A DNA stretch of 64,000 nt from [Actinomadura] parvosata subsp. kistnae (lineage in GTDB: Bacteria > Actinomycetota > Actinomycetes > Streptosporangiales > Streptosporangiaceae), in the NCBI RefSeq assembly GCF_900323885.1, contig NZ_OOHJ01000018.1, positions 3,335,001 to 3,399,000 on the forward strand, read 5' to 3'. The translations under genes and the position numbers were made by a program. Below the pieces are notes generated by a model, which saw only the letters and a program-made list of their open reading frames with translations, was not told the origin of the DNA and searched no databases. Below are positions 33,145 to 41,730 of the stretch, piece by piece. Numbering within the stretch: the first letter of the stretch is position 1; each line of letters opens with the position of its first letter.

Positions 33145-35906
33145 GGGGTGCTCCTCTTGGTGCGGCGGGTCGGCTGGGCGGTCAAGGGGTCCTCCGGCCA
33201 GGGATGCTTCGGGTAGCGGCCGCGCATCTCCGCGCGTACGTGACGGTAGCCCTCCCGCCAGAACGAGGCCAGGTCCGCGGTCACGGCCAGCGGACGACCG
33301 GCGGGGGACAGCAGGTGCACCAGCACCGGGACGCCCGCGACGCGCGGCGTCTCCTGCCAGCCGAACAGCTCCTGCAACTTGACCGCCAGCACCGGCTGAT
33401 CACCCGAGTAGTCGAGGCGGACCCGGGAACCCGTCGGCACCTCGATGCGCTCCGGAGCCACCTCGTCGAGGCGCTCGCTCCACGGGATCAGCCGCCGCAG
33501 CGCCGACGCCACGTCGATGCGCTCCACGTCGGCGCGGCGGCGCGCCCGGCTCAGCTCCGGCTCCAGCCACTGGTCGGCCAGGCCCACCAGGTCGTCCATC
33601 GAGGGCCAGGGCGCGCCGACCGCGCGATGGCAGAACGCCAGGCGGTCACGCAGGTCCTTCGCCTGCTTCGTCCACGTGAGAACGTCTTCCGTGCGCAGGC
33701 CGTGCAGGATGGCGTCACGGACGTCGGCGTCCTTGAGCGGGGTGGACGACAGCTCGATCGCGCCCAGGCGTTCCACCCGGCGGGCCGAGACGTCGCCACG
33801 GCGCTCGCCCGGCGGGACCCGCCACGTGACCTCATCCTCCGTCGTGGGCTCCAGCGCCGCCCGCGCGGTGGCCTCGTCGATGACGACGGCCTGCCTGACG
33901 CGGGCCGACGCCGAGCCGGTGGGGCGGTCGGCGACCGCGATGGCCAGCCATTCCGCGGTCCGCAGCCTGGAGCCGTCCGGGAGCTGGGCCTGGGTGCCCG
34001 AGGCCATGAGGTAACCGCCGCCGCGACGGCGCGCCACCCGCTCGGGGAACGCCAACGCCACCGCCATCCCGGCCAGCGCGTCACCGGTGAGCGAGGTGGA
34101 CGCGGCGCGGGCTTCCGCGGTGGTGCCGGCTTGTGCGGTGCCGGCTTGTGCGGTGCCGGCTTGTGCGGTGCCGGCTTGTGCGGTGCCGGCTTGTGCGGTG
34201 CGGTTGGCTTCGGTGGCGGTGCGGCGCAGGCGGGCGGACTCCTGGCGCCAGCGGGAGGCGAAGCCGGTGCCGCCCCTGCGGGCCGCGCGCCAGACCTCCA
34301 CCAGGTCGTCGGACGCGTCCCTGGGCAGCTGCTCCGACAGCAGGGCCACCACCTCGGCGGCCTCGGGGCCGAGGTCGAGCAGGGCCCTGGCCAGGCGTGG
34401 ATGCACCCCGGCCAGCGCCATCCGCCGCCCCCGCCCGGTCACCTGCGCCCGCGCGATGGGGGAGGCAGGCGTCACCTGCGCCTGTGCGTCGGGGGCGGGT
34501 GAGGGGGAGGTGATCGCGCCCAGGGCCTCCAGCGTGCGTTGGGCGGCGGACAGGGCGGCGGGGGGTGGCGGGTCGAGCAGGGCCAGGTCCGATGCGTCCG
34601 GGGTGCCCCAGCAGGCCGCCTGCAGCGCGAAGCCCGTCAGGTCGGCGAGGGCGATCTCCGGGCGTGCATGGTCCGCCAGGCGGTCGTGCTCGGCCGCCGA
34701 CCAGCAGCGGTACACCGTCCCGGGAGCCTCGCGGCCCGCGCGGCCGGCGCGCTGGGTGGCCGACGCCTTGGAGACGCGGACCGTGGTGAGGGAGCCCAGG
34801 CCACGGGCATGATCCGTGCGGGGCTCGCGGGCCAGGCCCGAGTCCACCACCACCCGGACGCCCGGCACGGTCAGGCTGGACTCGGCGACCGACGTGGCCA
34901 GCACGACACGCCGGGCCGGGCCGGGGCTCAGCACGGCGTCCTGCACATGGGCCGGCGCCTGGCCGTGGACCTGCAGCACGTGCTCCACGTCGCCCGCCAG
35001 CATCCCCGCCACCTTGGCGATCTCGCCCACGCCCGGCAGGAAGCACAGCACGTCGCCGTCCCGCTCCGCCAGCGCCCTGCGAACGACGGAGGCCACGTGG
35101 GACAACAACGCGGGATCGACGCGCAGCCCGTGCGGCGGGGCGACCGGGCGCGGCGGCGGGGCCCAGACGGTCTCCACGGGATGGGAGGCGCCGGTGGCGG
35201 CCACGATCGGGCCGCCGAGCAGGTCCGCCCACGGCTGGGCGTCGGCGGTGGCGGAGGTGGCCAGCAGGCGCAGGTCGGGGCGGAGCGTGTCACGTACGTC
35301 GAGAAGGAACGCCAGCGCCGTGTCCGCGTCGAGGTGCCGCTCGTGGCACTCGTCGAGCATGACCGCGTCGACCCCGGCCAGCTCCTGGTCACGCTGCAGC
35401 CGCTGGAGGAGCACGCCGGTGGTGACGACCTCGACCATCGGGTTCGCGCCCACGTGCCGCTCGCCCCTGATCGTGTAGCTGACGCCCATGCGCCGCGCCG
35501 CCGCCCGCACGGCCAACCGGCGCGGCTCGGCCACCACGACCCGCAGCCCCGCCTCGGCCAGCGCGAGGGGCACCACGGTGGTCTTGCCGGTGCCGGGCGG
35601 CGCCGTCAGAACCGCACTCCCGTGCCGCTCCAACGCGCCGAGCAACTCGGGCAGCACATGCCGAATGGGCAACCCCTCCGCCCGCGAGTCCGCGTCGCCC
35701 CGCGCCTTGGCGGTACCACGTGGTGCCGGGCTGGCGTCGCGCCGTGCTGCGGCGGTGGCGCCCTTGATCGGCGCGGAGGCGTCGCGCGGTGCGGTTGCAG
35801 TGGCGTCCGGCATCGGCGGGGTGGCGTTGCGCGGTGAGGTGGCGGCGGTGTCCGGGGGCGGTGGGGTGGGGGCGGGCCGGGCGGTACCGCGTTCGGGGTC
35901 AGGCAT
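33141..35906 (-). CDS. hrpB: ATP-dependent RNA helicase HrpB
   Basis: The 921-residue DEAH-type helicase has Walker A PPGTGKT (103-109), the DECH box (185-188), SAT motif, QRAGRAGREAPG, an HA2 region and the HrpB-specific C-terminal domain. The first about 85 residues are a low-complexity Pro/Ala/Arg tail. A 15-bp repeat codes for AQAGT five times in a linker in the second half. The ATG overlaps the end of the ArsR-like gene by 8 bases and the stop overlaps the next gene, giving a three-gene operon. The RNA target is unknown. Confidence 0.93.
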   Translation of the reverse strand: MPDPERGTARPAPTPPPPDTAATSPRNATPPMPDATATAPRDASAPIKGATAAARRDASPAPRGTAKARGDADSRAEGLPIRHVLPELLGALERHGSAVLTAPPGTGKTTVVPLALAEAGLRVVVAEPRRLAVRAAARRMGVSYTIRGERHVGANPMVEVVTTGVLLQRLQRDQELAGVDAVMLDECHERHLDADTALAFLLDVRDTLRPDLRLLATSATADAQPWADLLGGPIVAATGASHPVETVWAPPPRPVAPPHGLRVDPALLSHVASVVRRALAERDGDVLCFLPGVGEIAKVAGMLAGDVEHVLQVHGQAPAHVQDAVLSPGPARRVVLATSVAESSLTVPGVRVVVDSGLAREPRTDHARGLGSLTTVRVSKASATQRAGRAGREAPGTVYRCWSAAEHDRLADHARPEIALADLTGFALQAACWGTPDASDLALLDPPPPAALSAAQRTLEALGAITSPSPAPDAQAQVTPASPIARAQVTGRGRRMALAGVHPRLARALLDLGPEAAEVVALLSEQLPRDASDDLVEVWRAARRGGTGFASRWRQESARLRRTATEANRTAQAGTAQAGTAQAGTAQAGTAQAGTTAEARAASTSLTGDALAGMAVALAFPERVARRRGGGYLMASGTQAQLPDGSRLRTAEWLAIAVADRPTGSASARVRQAVVIDEATARAALEPTTEDEVTWRVPPGERRGDVSARRVERLGAIELSSTPLKDADVRDAILHGLRTEDVLTWTKQAKDLRDRLAFCHRAVGAPWPSMDDLVGLADQWLEPELSRARRRADVERIDVASALRRLIPWSERLDEVAPERIEVPTGSRVRLDYSGDQPVLAVKLQELFGWQETPRVAGVPVLVHLLSPAGRPLAVTADLASFWREGYRHVRAEMRGRYPKHPWPEDPLTAQPTRRTKRSTP
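34123..34197. repeat. Five 15-bp tandem repeats inside hrpB
   Basis: GTGCCGGCTTGTGCG is repeated five times without error, coding for AQAGT on the reverse strand. The units are in frame, so copy number changes would only lengthen or shorten a linker. Confidence 0.95.
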
Positions 35907-36234
35907 GGGCCTCGGCGGGGAGGGGGCGGGTGGCGGCGGTGAGGACGGCGTCGAGCAGGCCCGGGAAGCGGGTTTCGAGGTCGTCGCGGCGGAGGCTCAT
36001 GTACTTGAGGCGGCCCTCCTGCTTCGTCAGCACCACGCCGGCCTCGCGGAGGGTGCGGTAGTGGTGCGAGGCGGTGGATTTGTGGACGCCGAGGTCGTCG
36101 CCGGCGACCGTGCACGTCATCTCGCCGGCCGTGGCGAGCCGGATCACGATCTCGAGGCGGATGGGGTCGCTCAGAGCCCGCAGAACCTCCGTGAGCTGGA
36201 TGTTCTCCGTGGACGGGTGCGGCAGCAGGCGCAT
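35899..36234 (-). CDS. ArsR-family transcriptional regulator
   Basis: The 111-residue winged-helix protein has the helix-turn-helix VAGDDLGVHKSTASHHYRTL and the wing EGRLKYMSLRRDDLE. It lacks the classic metal-binding ELCVCDL motif in the recognition helix; TCTVAGDD holds one cysteine, so a metal role is doubtful. It is divergent from an MFS transporter gene, with palindromes between, so it most likely represses that gene and itself. hrpB overlaps its 3' end. Confidence 0.88.
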   Translation of the reverse strand: MRLLPHPSTENIQLTEVLRALSDPIRLEIVIRLATAGEMTCTVAGDDLGVHKSTASHHYRTLREAGVVLTKQEGRLKYMSLRRDDLETRFPGLLDAVLTAATRPLPAEAHA

Positions 36235-36256
36235 GGGGAAACCCTACCTCCGTCGA

Positions 36257-36272
36257 ATTGTTTGACAACAAT
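36257..36272. promoter_or_regulatory. Operator candidate between the ArsR and MFS genes
   Basis: ATTGTT-TGAC-AACAAT is a perfect 6-bp-arm inverted repeat and it overlaps a TTGACA hexamer (36262-36267). AACT/AGTT half-sites recur further on toward the MFS start. Confidence 0.6.
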
Positions 36273-36321
36273 CCAACTATACGTCAGTTTGATGAGCATC
36301 CAACTGTTGCTGGAGGCTCCC

Positions 36322-37461
36322 ATGAGTTCGCGGCTCTATCCGATGGCCGCCGGAAATTTCGCGATCGGCACGGGCATGTTCGTCACGGCAGGGCTGCTGC
36401 CGCCCATCTCCACGGACCTGGGGGTCTCCCGGTCCGCCGCGGGGCAGCTCATGACCGTGTTCGCGCTGGCCTACGCCGTGCTGTCGCCGTTGCTCGCCGC
36501 GCTGACCGCACGAATGTCGCGCAGAACCGTGTTGTTGCTGGCCATGGCGGTGTTCGTGGTCGGGAACACGTTGACCGCCCTGGCGCCCACGTACGCGCTG
36601 GTCATGCTGACCCGCGTGCTCGCGGCGGCCGGGGCGGCCATGTTCACGCCCACCTCCTCCGCCGTGGCGAACGCGCTGACCGAGCCCGAGCGGCGCGGCC
36701 GCGCGCTGGCGCTGGTGATGGGCGGGCTGAGCGTGTCGTCGGCCATCGGGGTGCCGCTGGGCACCTGGCTGGGCCAGGCGGCCGGCTGGCGCTCCACCCT
36801 CTGGATGGTCGCCGGGCTCGGTCTGGTCGGGTTGATCGGCGTGGCCGCGCTGGTGCCCGAGGTGCGCATCCCCGCCTCGGGGCGGTTGCGGGAGCGGTTC
36901 GAGCCGCTGCGGGACCGGCGGGTGCCGGCCGTGATGGTGACGCAGTTGCTGATGTTCGCGGCCGGGTTCACCGCCTACACCTACATCGGCTCGCTGTTCG
37001 ACCTGCCGCTGCCCGCGGTGCTGTGGGCGTGGGGGCTGGGCGGCATCGTGGGGAACGCGCTCGGCGGGCGGCTCACCGACGTGTACGGGCCGCGCCGGAT
37101 GATCCTCGGCGGCCTGGGTGCGTCCGTCGTGTTCCTGGCCCTCATCCCCGTCGCGAACCTCGCCCTGCCCATCGCCCTGATCTGGGCCTTCCTGTGGGGC
37201 GCGACCGGCTGGCTGGTGGCGCCCGCCCAGCAGTTCAGGACCGTCGTGGCCGTGCCGGGGAACGTCCCGGTCGGGCTGGGCCTGCTGTCGTCGGCTCAGT
37301 ACCTTGGGCTGTTCGTGGCGGGGCTGTCCGGCGGCGCGGCGCTGGAGGGCTACGGGCGGATCGGGGTCGTGGTGCTGGCCGCCGGGTTCGGGGTGGTGGC
37401 GCTGCTGTTCACGCTGGTCACGTATCGGGAGCGGGCGAGGGTGAGCGTGCCGGCCACCTAG
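36322..37461 (+). CDS. MFS efflux transporter (DHA1-type)
   Basis: The 379-residue protein from ATG 36322 (GGAGG upstream) has 12 predicted membrane segments and the MFS motif-A-like LTARMSRRTVLLL loop between segments 2 and 3, with RLTDVYGPRRMILGG at the matching place in the second half. It resembles the AraJ/CmlA-like drug and sugar exporters. An in-frame ATG at 36292 would add ten residues without a ribosome site. The divergent ArsR-like gene is its probable regulator. The last codons lie in a tandem repeat. Confidence 0.9.
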   Translation: MSSRLYPMAAGNFAIGTGMFVTAGLLPPISTDLGVSRSAAGQLMTVFALAYAVLSPLLAALTARMSRRTVLLLAMAVFVVGNTLTALAPTYALVMLTRVLAAAGAAMFTPTSSAVANALTEPERRGRALALVMGGLSVSSAIGVPLGTWLGQAAGWRSTLWMVAGLGLVGLIGVAALVPEVRIPASGRLRERFEPLRDRRVPAVMVTQLLMFAAGFTAYTYIGSLFDLPLPAVLWAWGLGGIVGNALGGRLTDVYGPRRMILGGLGASVVFLALIPVANLALPIALIWAFLWGATGWLVAPAQQFRTVVAVPGNVPVGLGLLSSAQYLGLFVAGLSGGAALEGYGRIGVVVLAAGFGVVALLFTLVTYRERARVSVPAT

Positions 37462-37561
37462 AACGTCCGGAAAGCGGCGAGGGTGAGCGTGCCGGTCACC
37501 TGGAACGTCCGGAAAGCGGGCGGGGGTGAGCGTGCCGGTCACCTGAAACGTCCGGAAAGCG
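37435..37561. repeat. Three 42-43 bp tandem copies of the MFS gene end
   Basis: Units start at 37435, 37477 and about 37520, each holding GTGAGCGTGCCGG and ACGTCCGGAAAGCG. The first contains the last codons and stop of the MFS gene (VSVPAT-stop), so the two downstream copies are untranslated duplicates of the gene terminus. Confidence 0.92.
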
Positions 37562-37591
37562 AGTCGTCGAGACACGTCCCTGACCGCCAGA

Positions 37592-38023
37592 ATGTCGGAT
37601 GTGTCTGACGACCGTGATCCACGTGACGAGCCCTTGCAGGACGGTGCGGAGCAGCCGCCGGACGTCGATCCGCGCGACGAGCCGGCCCCGTTCGGCGCCG
37701 TCGTCCTGCTGACCGTCGCGGCGGCGGCAGGCGTCATGGTGCTCGGCGCGCTGGCGCCCTCGGCGCTGAACCTGAAGTTCCTGCTGTTCGGGCCGATCAC
37801 GCTCGTCGTGTTCGAGATCGCCGTGCACGAGGTGTGGTGGAAGCGGTGGTGGGGCGCGATCCCCGGCGCGGTGCTGGGGCTCGCGTGCTACTTCGAGGGC
37901 CGCGAGGCGCTGGCCGACATCATCGGTGACGCTTGGGCGCACCCGATCGCGTACGTCACCGCCTGGGCCCTCTTCGCGGCCGCCTTCGCCTGGTGCAGCC
38001 GCTACCCGCGCAAGTTGTCCTGA
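37592..38023 (+). CDS. Hypothetical membrane protein
   Basis: The 143-residue protein has an acidic, Asp/Pro-rich N-terminus with DPRDEP twice (residues 9-14 and 26-31) and then three or four hydrophobic segments (about 36-55, 62-80, 88-100, 117-135). A Trp-rich loop (VWWKRWWG) lies between them. I do not recognise the family. Confidence 0.75.
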   Translation: MSDVSDDRDPRDEPLQDGAEQPPDVDPRDEPAPFGAVVLLTVAAAAGVMVLGALAPSALNLKFLLFGPITLVVFEIAVHEVWWKRWWGAIPGAVLGLACYFEGREALADIIGDAWAHPIAYVTAWALFAAAFAWCSRYPRKLS

Positions 38024-38079
38024 GGGCTGAAGCTTTTGGGCGGGCCGACGGGTGCTGTTCCGGGCGGCGCGGTGGGTGC

Positions 38080-38628
38080 CTACTGGGCGGGCTTCTGGGC
38101 GGTGGGCAGCAGGCGGGCCAGGTCCTCCAGGAGTTTGGCGTCGGCGGCCAGGTGGGCCTCGGCGTTGTCGAAGAGGGCGCCCGCGAGCGGTGACAGGCCC
38201 GCCTTCGCCGTACGGCCGGCGGCGAGGGCGGCGCGCTGGGCCTCGACCTCGCGGGACGCCGCCGCCACCAGCTCCCCGGCCTCACCCGTGTCGAGCAGGG
38301 TGTGCCAGCGCAGGGCCAGGGCGAAGTCGGAGCGGGTGGAGTGGGGCGGGGTGGCGAGGGCCTTGCGCAGCAGGTCGCGCAGGGTGCGGCGGCCCTCCGG
38401 GGTGATCTGGTAGACGCGGCGCAGGCGGTCGCCCTGGCGCTCCTCGGACAGGGTGCGCGCCAGGCCCTCCAGCTCCAGCTTGGCCAGCGCGTGGTAGACC
38501 GAGCCGGGCTTCACGCCGGTCCACTGGTCGAGGGCCGCGGCCGTGACGACCTGGTTGATCTCGTAGCCGTGCTTGGGGCCCTCGTTGAGCAGGCCGAGGA
38601 CGAGCAGCCGGGTGGACGACGCCGACAC
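38080..38628 (-). CDS. PadR-family transcriptional regulator
   Basis: The 182-residue protein has the PadR winged helix (VLGLLNEGPKHGYEINQVV, then GSVYHALAKLELEGL and the wing RQGDRLRRVYQITPEG) and a C-terminal helical dimerisation domain. The GTG at 38628 is preceded by GGAGGTGATC, a near-perfect anti-16S match. It faces a beta-lactamase-like gene across two matching operator candidates, so it probably represses both. Confidence 0.9.
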   Translation of the reverse strand: MSASSTRLLVLGLLNEGPKHGYEINQVVTAAALDQWTGVKPGSVYHALAKLELEGLARTLSEERQGDRLRRVYQITPEGRRTLRDLLRKALATPPHSTRSDFALALRWHTLLDTGEAGELVAAASREVEAQRAALAAGRTAKAGLSPLAGALFDNAEAHLAADAKLLEDLARLLPTAQKPAQ

Positions 38629-38643
38629 GGGATCACCTCCGCT

Positions 38644-38719
38644 GAATAATCAACGTTGACCATATCAGCCTCGCCATGCTCTCATTGCTCCAAGTCGAAT
38701 AGTCAACTTGGAGTATTCA
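38644..38719. promoter_or_regulatory. Two matching operator sites between PadR and serine hydrolase genes
   Basis: GAATAATCAACGTTGACCAT (38644-38663) and GAATAGTCAACTTGGAGTAT (38697-38716) share 15 of 20 bases; the first contains the perfect palindrome TCAACGTTGA (38650-38659). One site lies near each start. A separate inverted repeat CCAAGT/ACTTGG spans 38690-38711. Confidence 0.65.
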
Positions 38720-39939
38720 TGAAGCGACGGCGGATGGACCGGTTCGTGCGCGCGTACGCGGAGCTGGGCCGGTTCAGCGGGGCCGTGCTGGTGGCGCGCG
38801 GCGAGAAGGTGCTGTTCACACAGGGGTACGGGCTGGCGGACCACGAACGCGGGGTGCCCAACCGGCCCGGCACGGCGTTCAGGATCGGGTCGCAGACGAA
38901 GACGTTCACCGCGATGGCGATCCTGCGGCTCAAGGAGCGCGGCCTGCTGGGCGTGCACCACCCGATCGCCCGTTACCTGCCCGGATACCCCGGCGGCGAG
39001 CGGATCACCCTGCATCACCTGCTCACCAACTCCTCCGGCATCCCCGACTACGTCACCACCGAGGGGTTCACCCGGGTCATGGGGACGGCCGTGACGCGGC
39101 GGGAGCTCATCGACGGGTTCAAGGACCGGCCGCTGCTGTTCGAGCCGGGCGAGGGGGTCAGCTACAGCAACTCGGGGTGGGTGCTGCTGGGCGAGGTGAT
39201 CGAGCGGGTGTCGGGGCTGGCGTACGGGGACTACCTGCGCGAGCACGTCTTCGGGCCGCTGGGGATGACGCGCACCGGGCTGACCGACGACGCCAAGGGC
39301 TACCTGGCCGTGGACGGCCGCGCCGAGCCGGCCCCGTACGTCGACAACTCCCGCCAGGACGCGGCCGGGGCGATCTGCTCGACCGTCGAGGACCTGCACC
39401 GGTGGCGGCTGGACGTGCCGGACGAGCTCGTCGGGCCGTACGTCGAGAGCGACGGCATCGCCTACGGGTACGGCTGCGCGGTCGGGCCGGGGCGGATCGA
39501 GAGCTCGGGGGGCACGATCGGGTTCGTCAGCGTCTCGGCCCGCTACCCGGCCGACGACCTGTTCGTCTGCGTGCTGTCGAACGTCGAGAACGCCGCCTTC
39601 TCCGAGATCGAGCGCGGCCTGGCGGCGATCGCCCGAGGGGAGCCGTACGAGCTGCCGGGCGAGCGGGTGTTCGTGACCGTGGACCCCGCCCTGTTCGACC
39701 GGTACGCCGGCCGGTACACGATGCGGTTCCTGGGCCGTACCTCCACCATGGACGTGACCAGGGAGGGCGGGCGGCTCATGGTCGAGGTGCACGGGCTGGC
39801 CAGGACCGAGCTGCGGCCGATGTCGCCGACGCGGTTCTTCGCCCGGATGAAGGGGGAGGTCGAGCTGGACTTCCGCGCGGACGGCGAGGTGGCCCTGAAC
39901 TGGGCGGGACACGACGTCACCGCCCGGCGCGTCTCATAG
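38719..39939 (+). CDS. Serine hydrolase of the beta-lactamase class C family
   Basis: The 406-residue protein from ATG 38719 has SQTK (Ser58, Lys61), YSN (Tyr149) and a C-terminal SGG in ESSGGTIGF in place of the KTG box. These define the penicillin-binding-protein/esterase EstB-like group, and there is a further lipocalin-like C-terminal domain (about residues 315-406). No signal peptide is evident, so a cytoplasmic esterase or peptidase is more likely than a true beta-lactamase. It is divergent from PadR. Confidence 0.88.
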   Translation: MKRRRMDRFVRAYAELGRFSGAVLVARGEKVLFTQGYGLADHERGVPNRPGTAFRIGSQTKTFTAMAILRLKERGLLGVHHPIARYLPGYPGGERITLHHLLTNSSGIPDYVTTEGFTRVMGTAVTRRELIDGFKDRPLLFEPGEGVSYSNSGWVLLGEVIERVSGLAYGDYLREHVFGPLGMTRTGLTDDAKGYLAVDGRAEPAPYVDNSRQDAAGAICSTVEDLHRWRLDVPDELVGPYVESDGIAYGYGCAVGPGRIESSGGTIGFVSVSARYPADDLFVCVLSNVENAAFSEIERGLAAIARGEPYELPGERVFVTVDPALFDRYAGRYTMRFLGRTSTMDVTREGGRLMVEVHGLARTELRPMSPTRFFARMKGEVELDFRADGEVALNWAGHDVTARRVS

Positions 39940-40031
39940 AGGCTGCCGGCCGCTTCTCCTCCTCATAGGGGACCGCCGGTCGGCCCGCAGGGGGACGACC
40001 GGCGGTGGCACGCCCGCCTACGGTCGGCCGC

Positions 40032-40715
40032 ATGCTGAACGACCACATCACCTTCCGCCGCGTCACGGCCGGCACGCTGCTCGTCGTGGCCCCGCTCCTC
40101 CAGGCCGTGGCCGTCGTCGTGGACCCCGGCACGTGGGGCGACGACCGCGAGGCCGTCAGCTTCGGCGACAACCCGGCGCTGGCCCAGACCCAGTCCGCGC
40201 TCTACCACTGGAGCTGGATGCTGATGGCCGTCGCCGTCATCGGCCTCATGCACCTGACCAGGCGCCGGGCCACCCGGCTCGGCCACGTGTCGGGGGTGCT
40301 GGCGGTGATCGGCTACCTGCAGCTTTCGGGGCTGCTGCTGATCGACCCGGTCGAGTGGTACCTGGGGCAGCACAACAGCCCGGAGGAGGCCCAGCGCATC
40401 CTCGACGAGATGCTGAACCTGCCGGGCGTGATCTTCGGCTTCCAGATGCCGTGGATGTTCTTCGGCTTCGTCGGGCTGCCGCTGCTGACCGTGGCGGTGT
40501 GGCGGGCCGGCTTCACCGGGTGGTGGGTGCCGCTCGTGGTGGCCGCCGGCTACCTCGGCGGGTTCCTGGTGCCGTACGGGCCGCTGACCGTGCCGTTCTG
40601 GGTGGCGCCCGTCGCGGCGCTCGGCTGGACCGGGACGAGGATCCTGCGCATGGGCGACGCCGCGTGGGCGGAGTACTACCAGGTCAGCCGAGTGCCGGAA
40701 TCCAGCCCGCGGTGA
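40032..40715 (+). CDS. Hypothetical membrane protein
   Basis: The 227-residue protein from ATG 40032 has about six hydrophobic segments and starts MLNDHITFRRVTAGTLLVVA. I do not recognise a named family, though the layout is common in actinobacterial integral membrane proteins. Its last 32 bases overlap the convergent uppP gene. Confidence 0.78.
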   Translation: MLNDHITFRRVTAGTLLVVAPLLQAVAVVVDPGTWGDDREAVSFGDNPALAQTQSALYHWSWMLMAVAVIGLMHLTRRRATRLGHVSGVLAVIGYLQLSGLLLIDPVEWYLGQHNSPEEAQRILDEMLNLPGVIFGFQMPWMFFGFVGLPLLTVAVWRAGFTGWWVPLVVAAGYLGGFLVPYGPLTVPFWVAPVAALGWTGTRILRMGDAAWAEYYQVSRVPESSPR

Positions 40716-41514
40716 CCGCGAGGATGATGAAGAAGCCCAGGATGATCCGGTAGATCACGAACGGGGTGAAGCGGTGCGTGCTGATGTAGCGCAGGAACCA
40801 CGCCACCGCCGCGTACCCCACGATGAACGAGACGATCGTGGCCACGATGGTGGGCCCCCAGTCGGGCGTATCGGCCCCGCCGATCTCGGTCAGCTCCAGC
40901 AGGCCCGAGGCGAAGACGGCGGGCATGGCCAGCAGGAACGAGTATTTCGCGGCGTCCTCGCGGCGGTAGTCGAGCAGCAGGCCGGCCGTCGTCGTGCCGC
41001 CCGAGCGGGACACGCCGGGGATGAGGGCCAGCGCCTGGGCGAAGCCGTAGATGAGGGCGTGGGTGATGCTGAGGTGCTTCTCCAGCGTGAGCTTGTTGCG
41101 GGCGGTACGGTCGGCGAACCACAGGATGAGCGCGAAGACGATGAGCGTGGTGCCGACCAGGCGCAGGTCGCGGAAGACGGTCTCGATCTGGTCCTTCAGC
41201 ACGAGGCCGAGCACGCCGATGGGCAGGGTGCCGACGATGATGTACCAGCCCATGCGGGCGGCCCAGTGGGGGCGCAGCTCCTTGACGAACAGCGAGCGCA
41301 CCCAGGTGGAGATGATCTCCCAGAGCTCGCGCCTGAAGTAGATGACGACGGCCAGCTCGGTGCCGATCTGGATGACCGCGGTGAACGCCGCCCCCGGGTC
41401 GGGCCAGCCGGCGAACGCGGAGACCACCCGGATGTGGGCGCTGGAGGAGATCGGCAGGAACTCCGTCAGCCCCTGGACCAACCCCAAGATCACCGCTTCT
41501 AGCCAGCCGATCAC
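40684..41514 (-). CDS. uppP: Undecaprenyl-diphosphatase
   Basis: The 276-residue integral membrane enzyme (BacA/UppP) recycles undecaprenyl diphosphate to the monophosphate lipid carrier for peptidoglycan synthesis and gives bacitracin tolerance. The signatures are GLTEFLPISSSAH near residues 15-27 and PGVSRSGGTTTAGLLL, which together hold the catalytic Glu, His and Arg. Length and hydrophobic pattern are typical. Confidence 0.95.
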   Translation of the reverse strand: MIGWLEAVILGLVQGLTEFLPISSSAHIRVVSAFAGWPDPGAAFTAVIQIGTELAVVIYFRRELWEIISTWVRSLFVKELRPHWAARMGWYIIVGTLPIGVLGLVLKDQIETVFRDLRLVGTTLIVFALILWFADRTARNKLTLEKHLSITHALIYGFAQALALIPGVSRSGGTTTAGLLLDYRREDAAKYSFLLAMPAVFASGLLELTEIGGADTPDWGPTIVATIVSFIVGYAAVAWFLRYISTHRFTPFVIYRIILGFFIILAVTAGWIPALG

Positions 41515-41722
41515 GACGACACCTTCCAGGATGCGGGAGTGACGAGGGTGAGGTTAGCGGAATCGGGGGCTCGGCAATCGCTCTCCGGCCGCGGTCGGCG
41601 GACGATCCGCCGAGTTCACCGGAAATTCGCCCGAGGTTCGCCCCGACGGCCCGCGCCCGGCCGCCTTCGCACGATGTCCGCCCGCGCGGCCCTCACCCCC
41701 GCGGCCCTCATCCGCGCGGCCC
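41515..41722. other. Gap before the NmrA-like gene with a 15-bp repeat
   Basis: Most of this 208-base gap shows nothing I can support. Its end holds copies of GCGGCCCTCACCCCC (see the repeat entry). Confidence 0.5.
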
Positions 41723-41730
41723 TCACCCCT
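41686..41730. repeat. Three 15-bp tandem copies at the NmrA-like gene end
   Basis: GCGGCCCTCACCCCC variants at 41686, 41701 and 41716. The last unit holds the reverse-strand stop codon of the NmrA-like gene, so the other two are duplicated gene ends. Confidence 0.9.
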
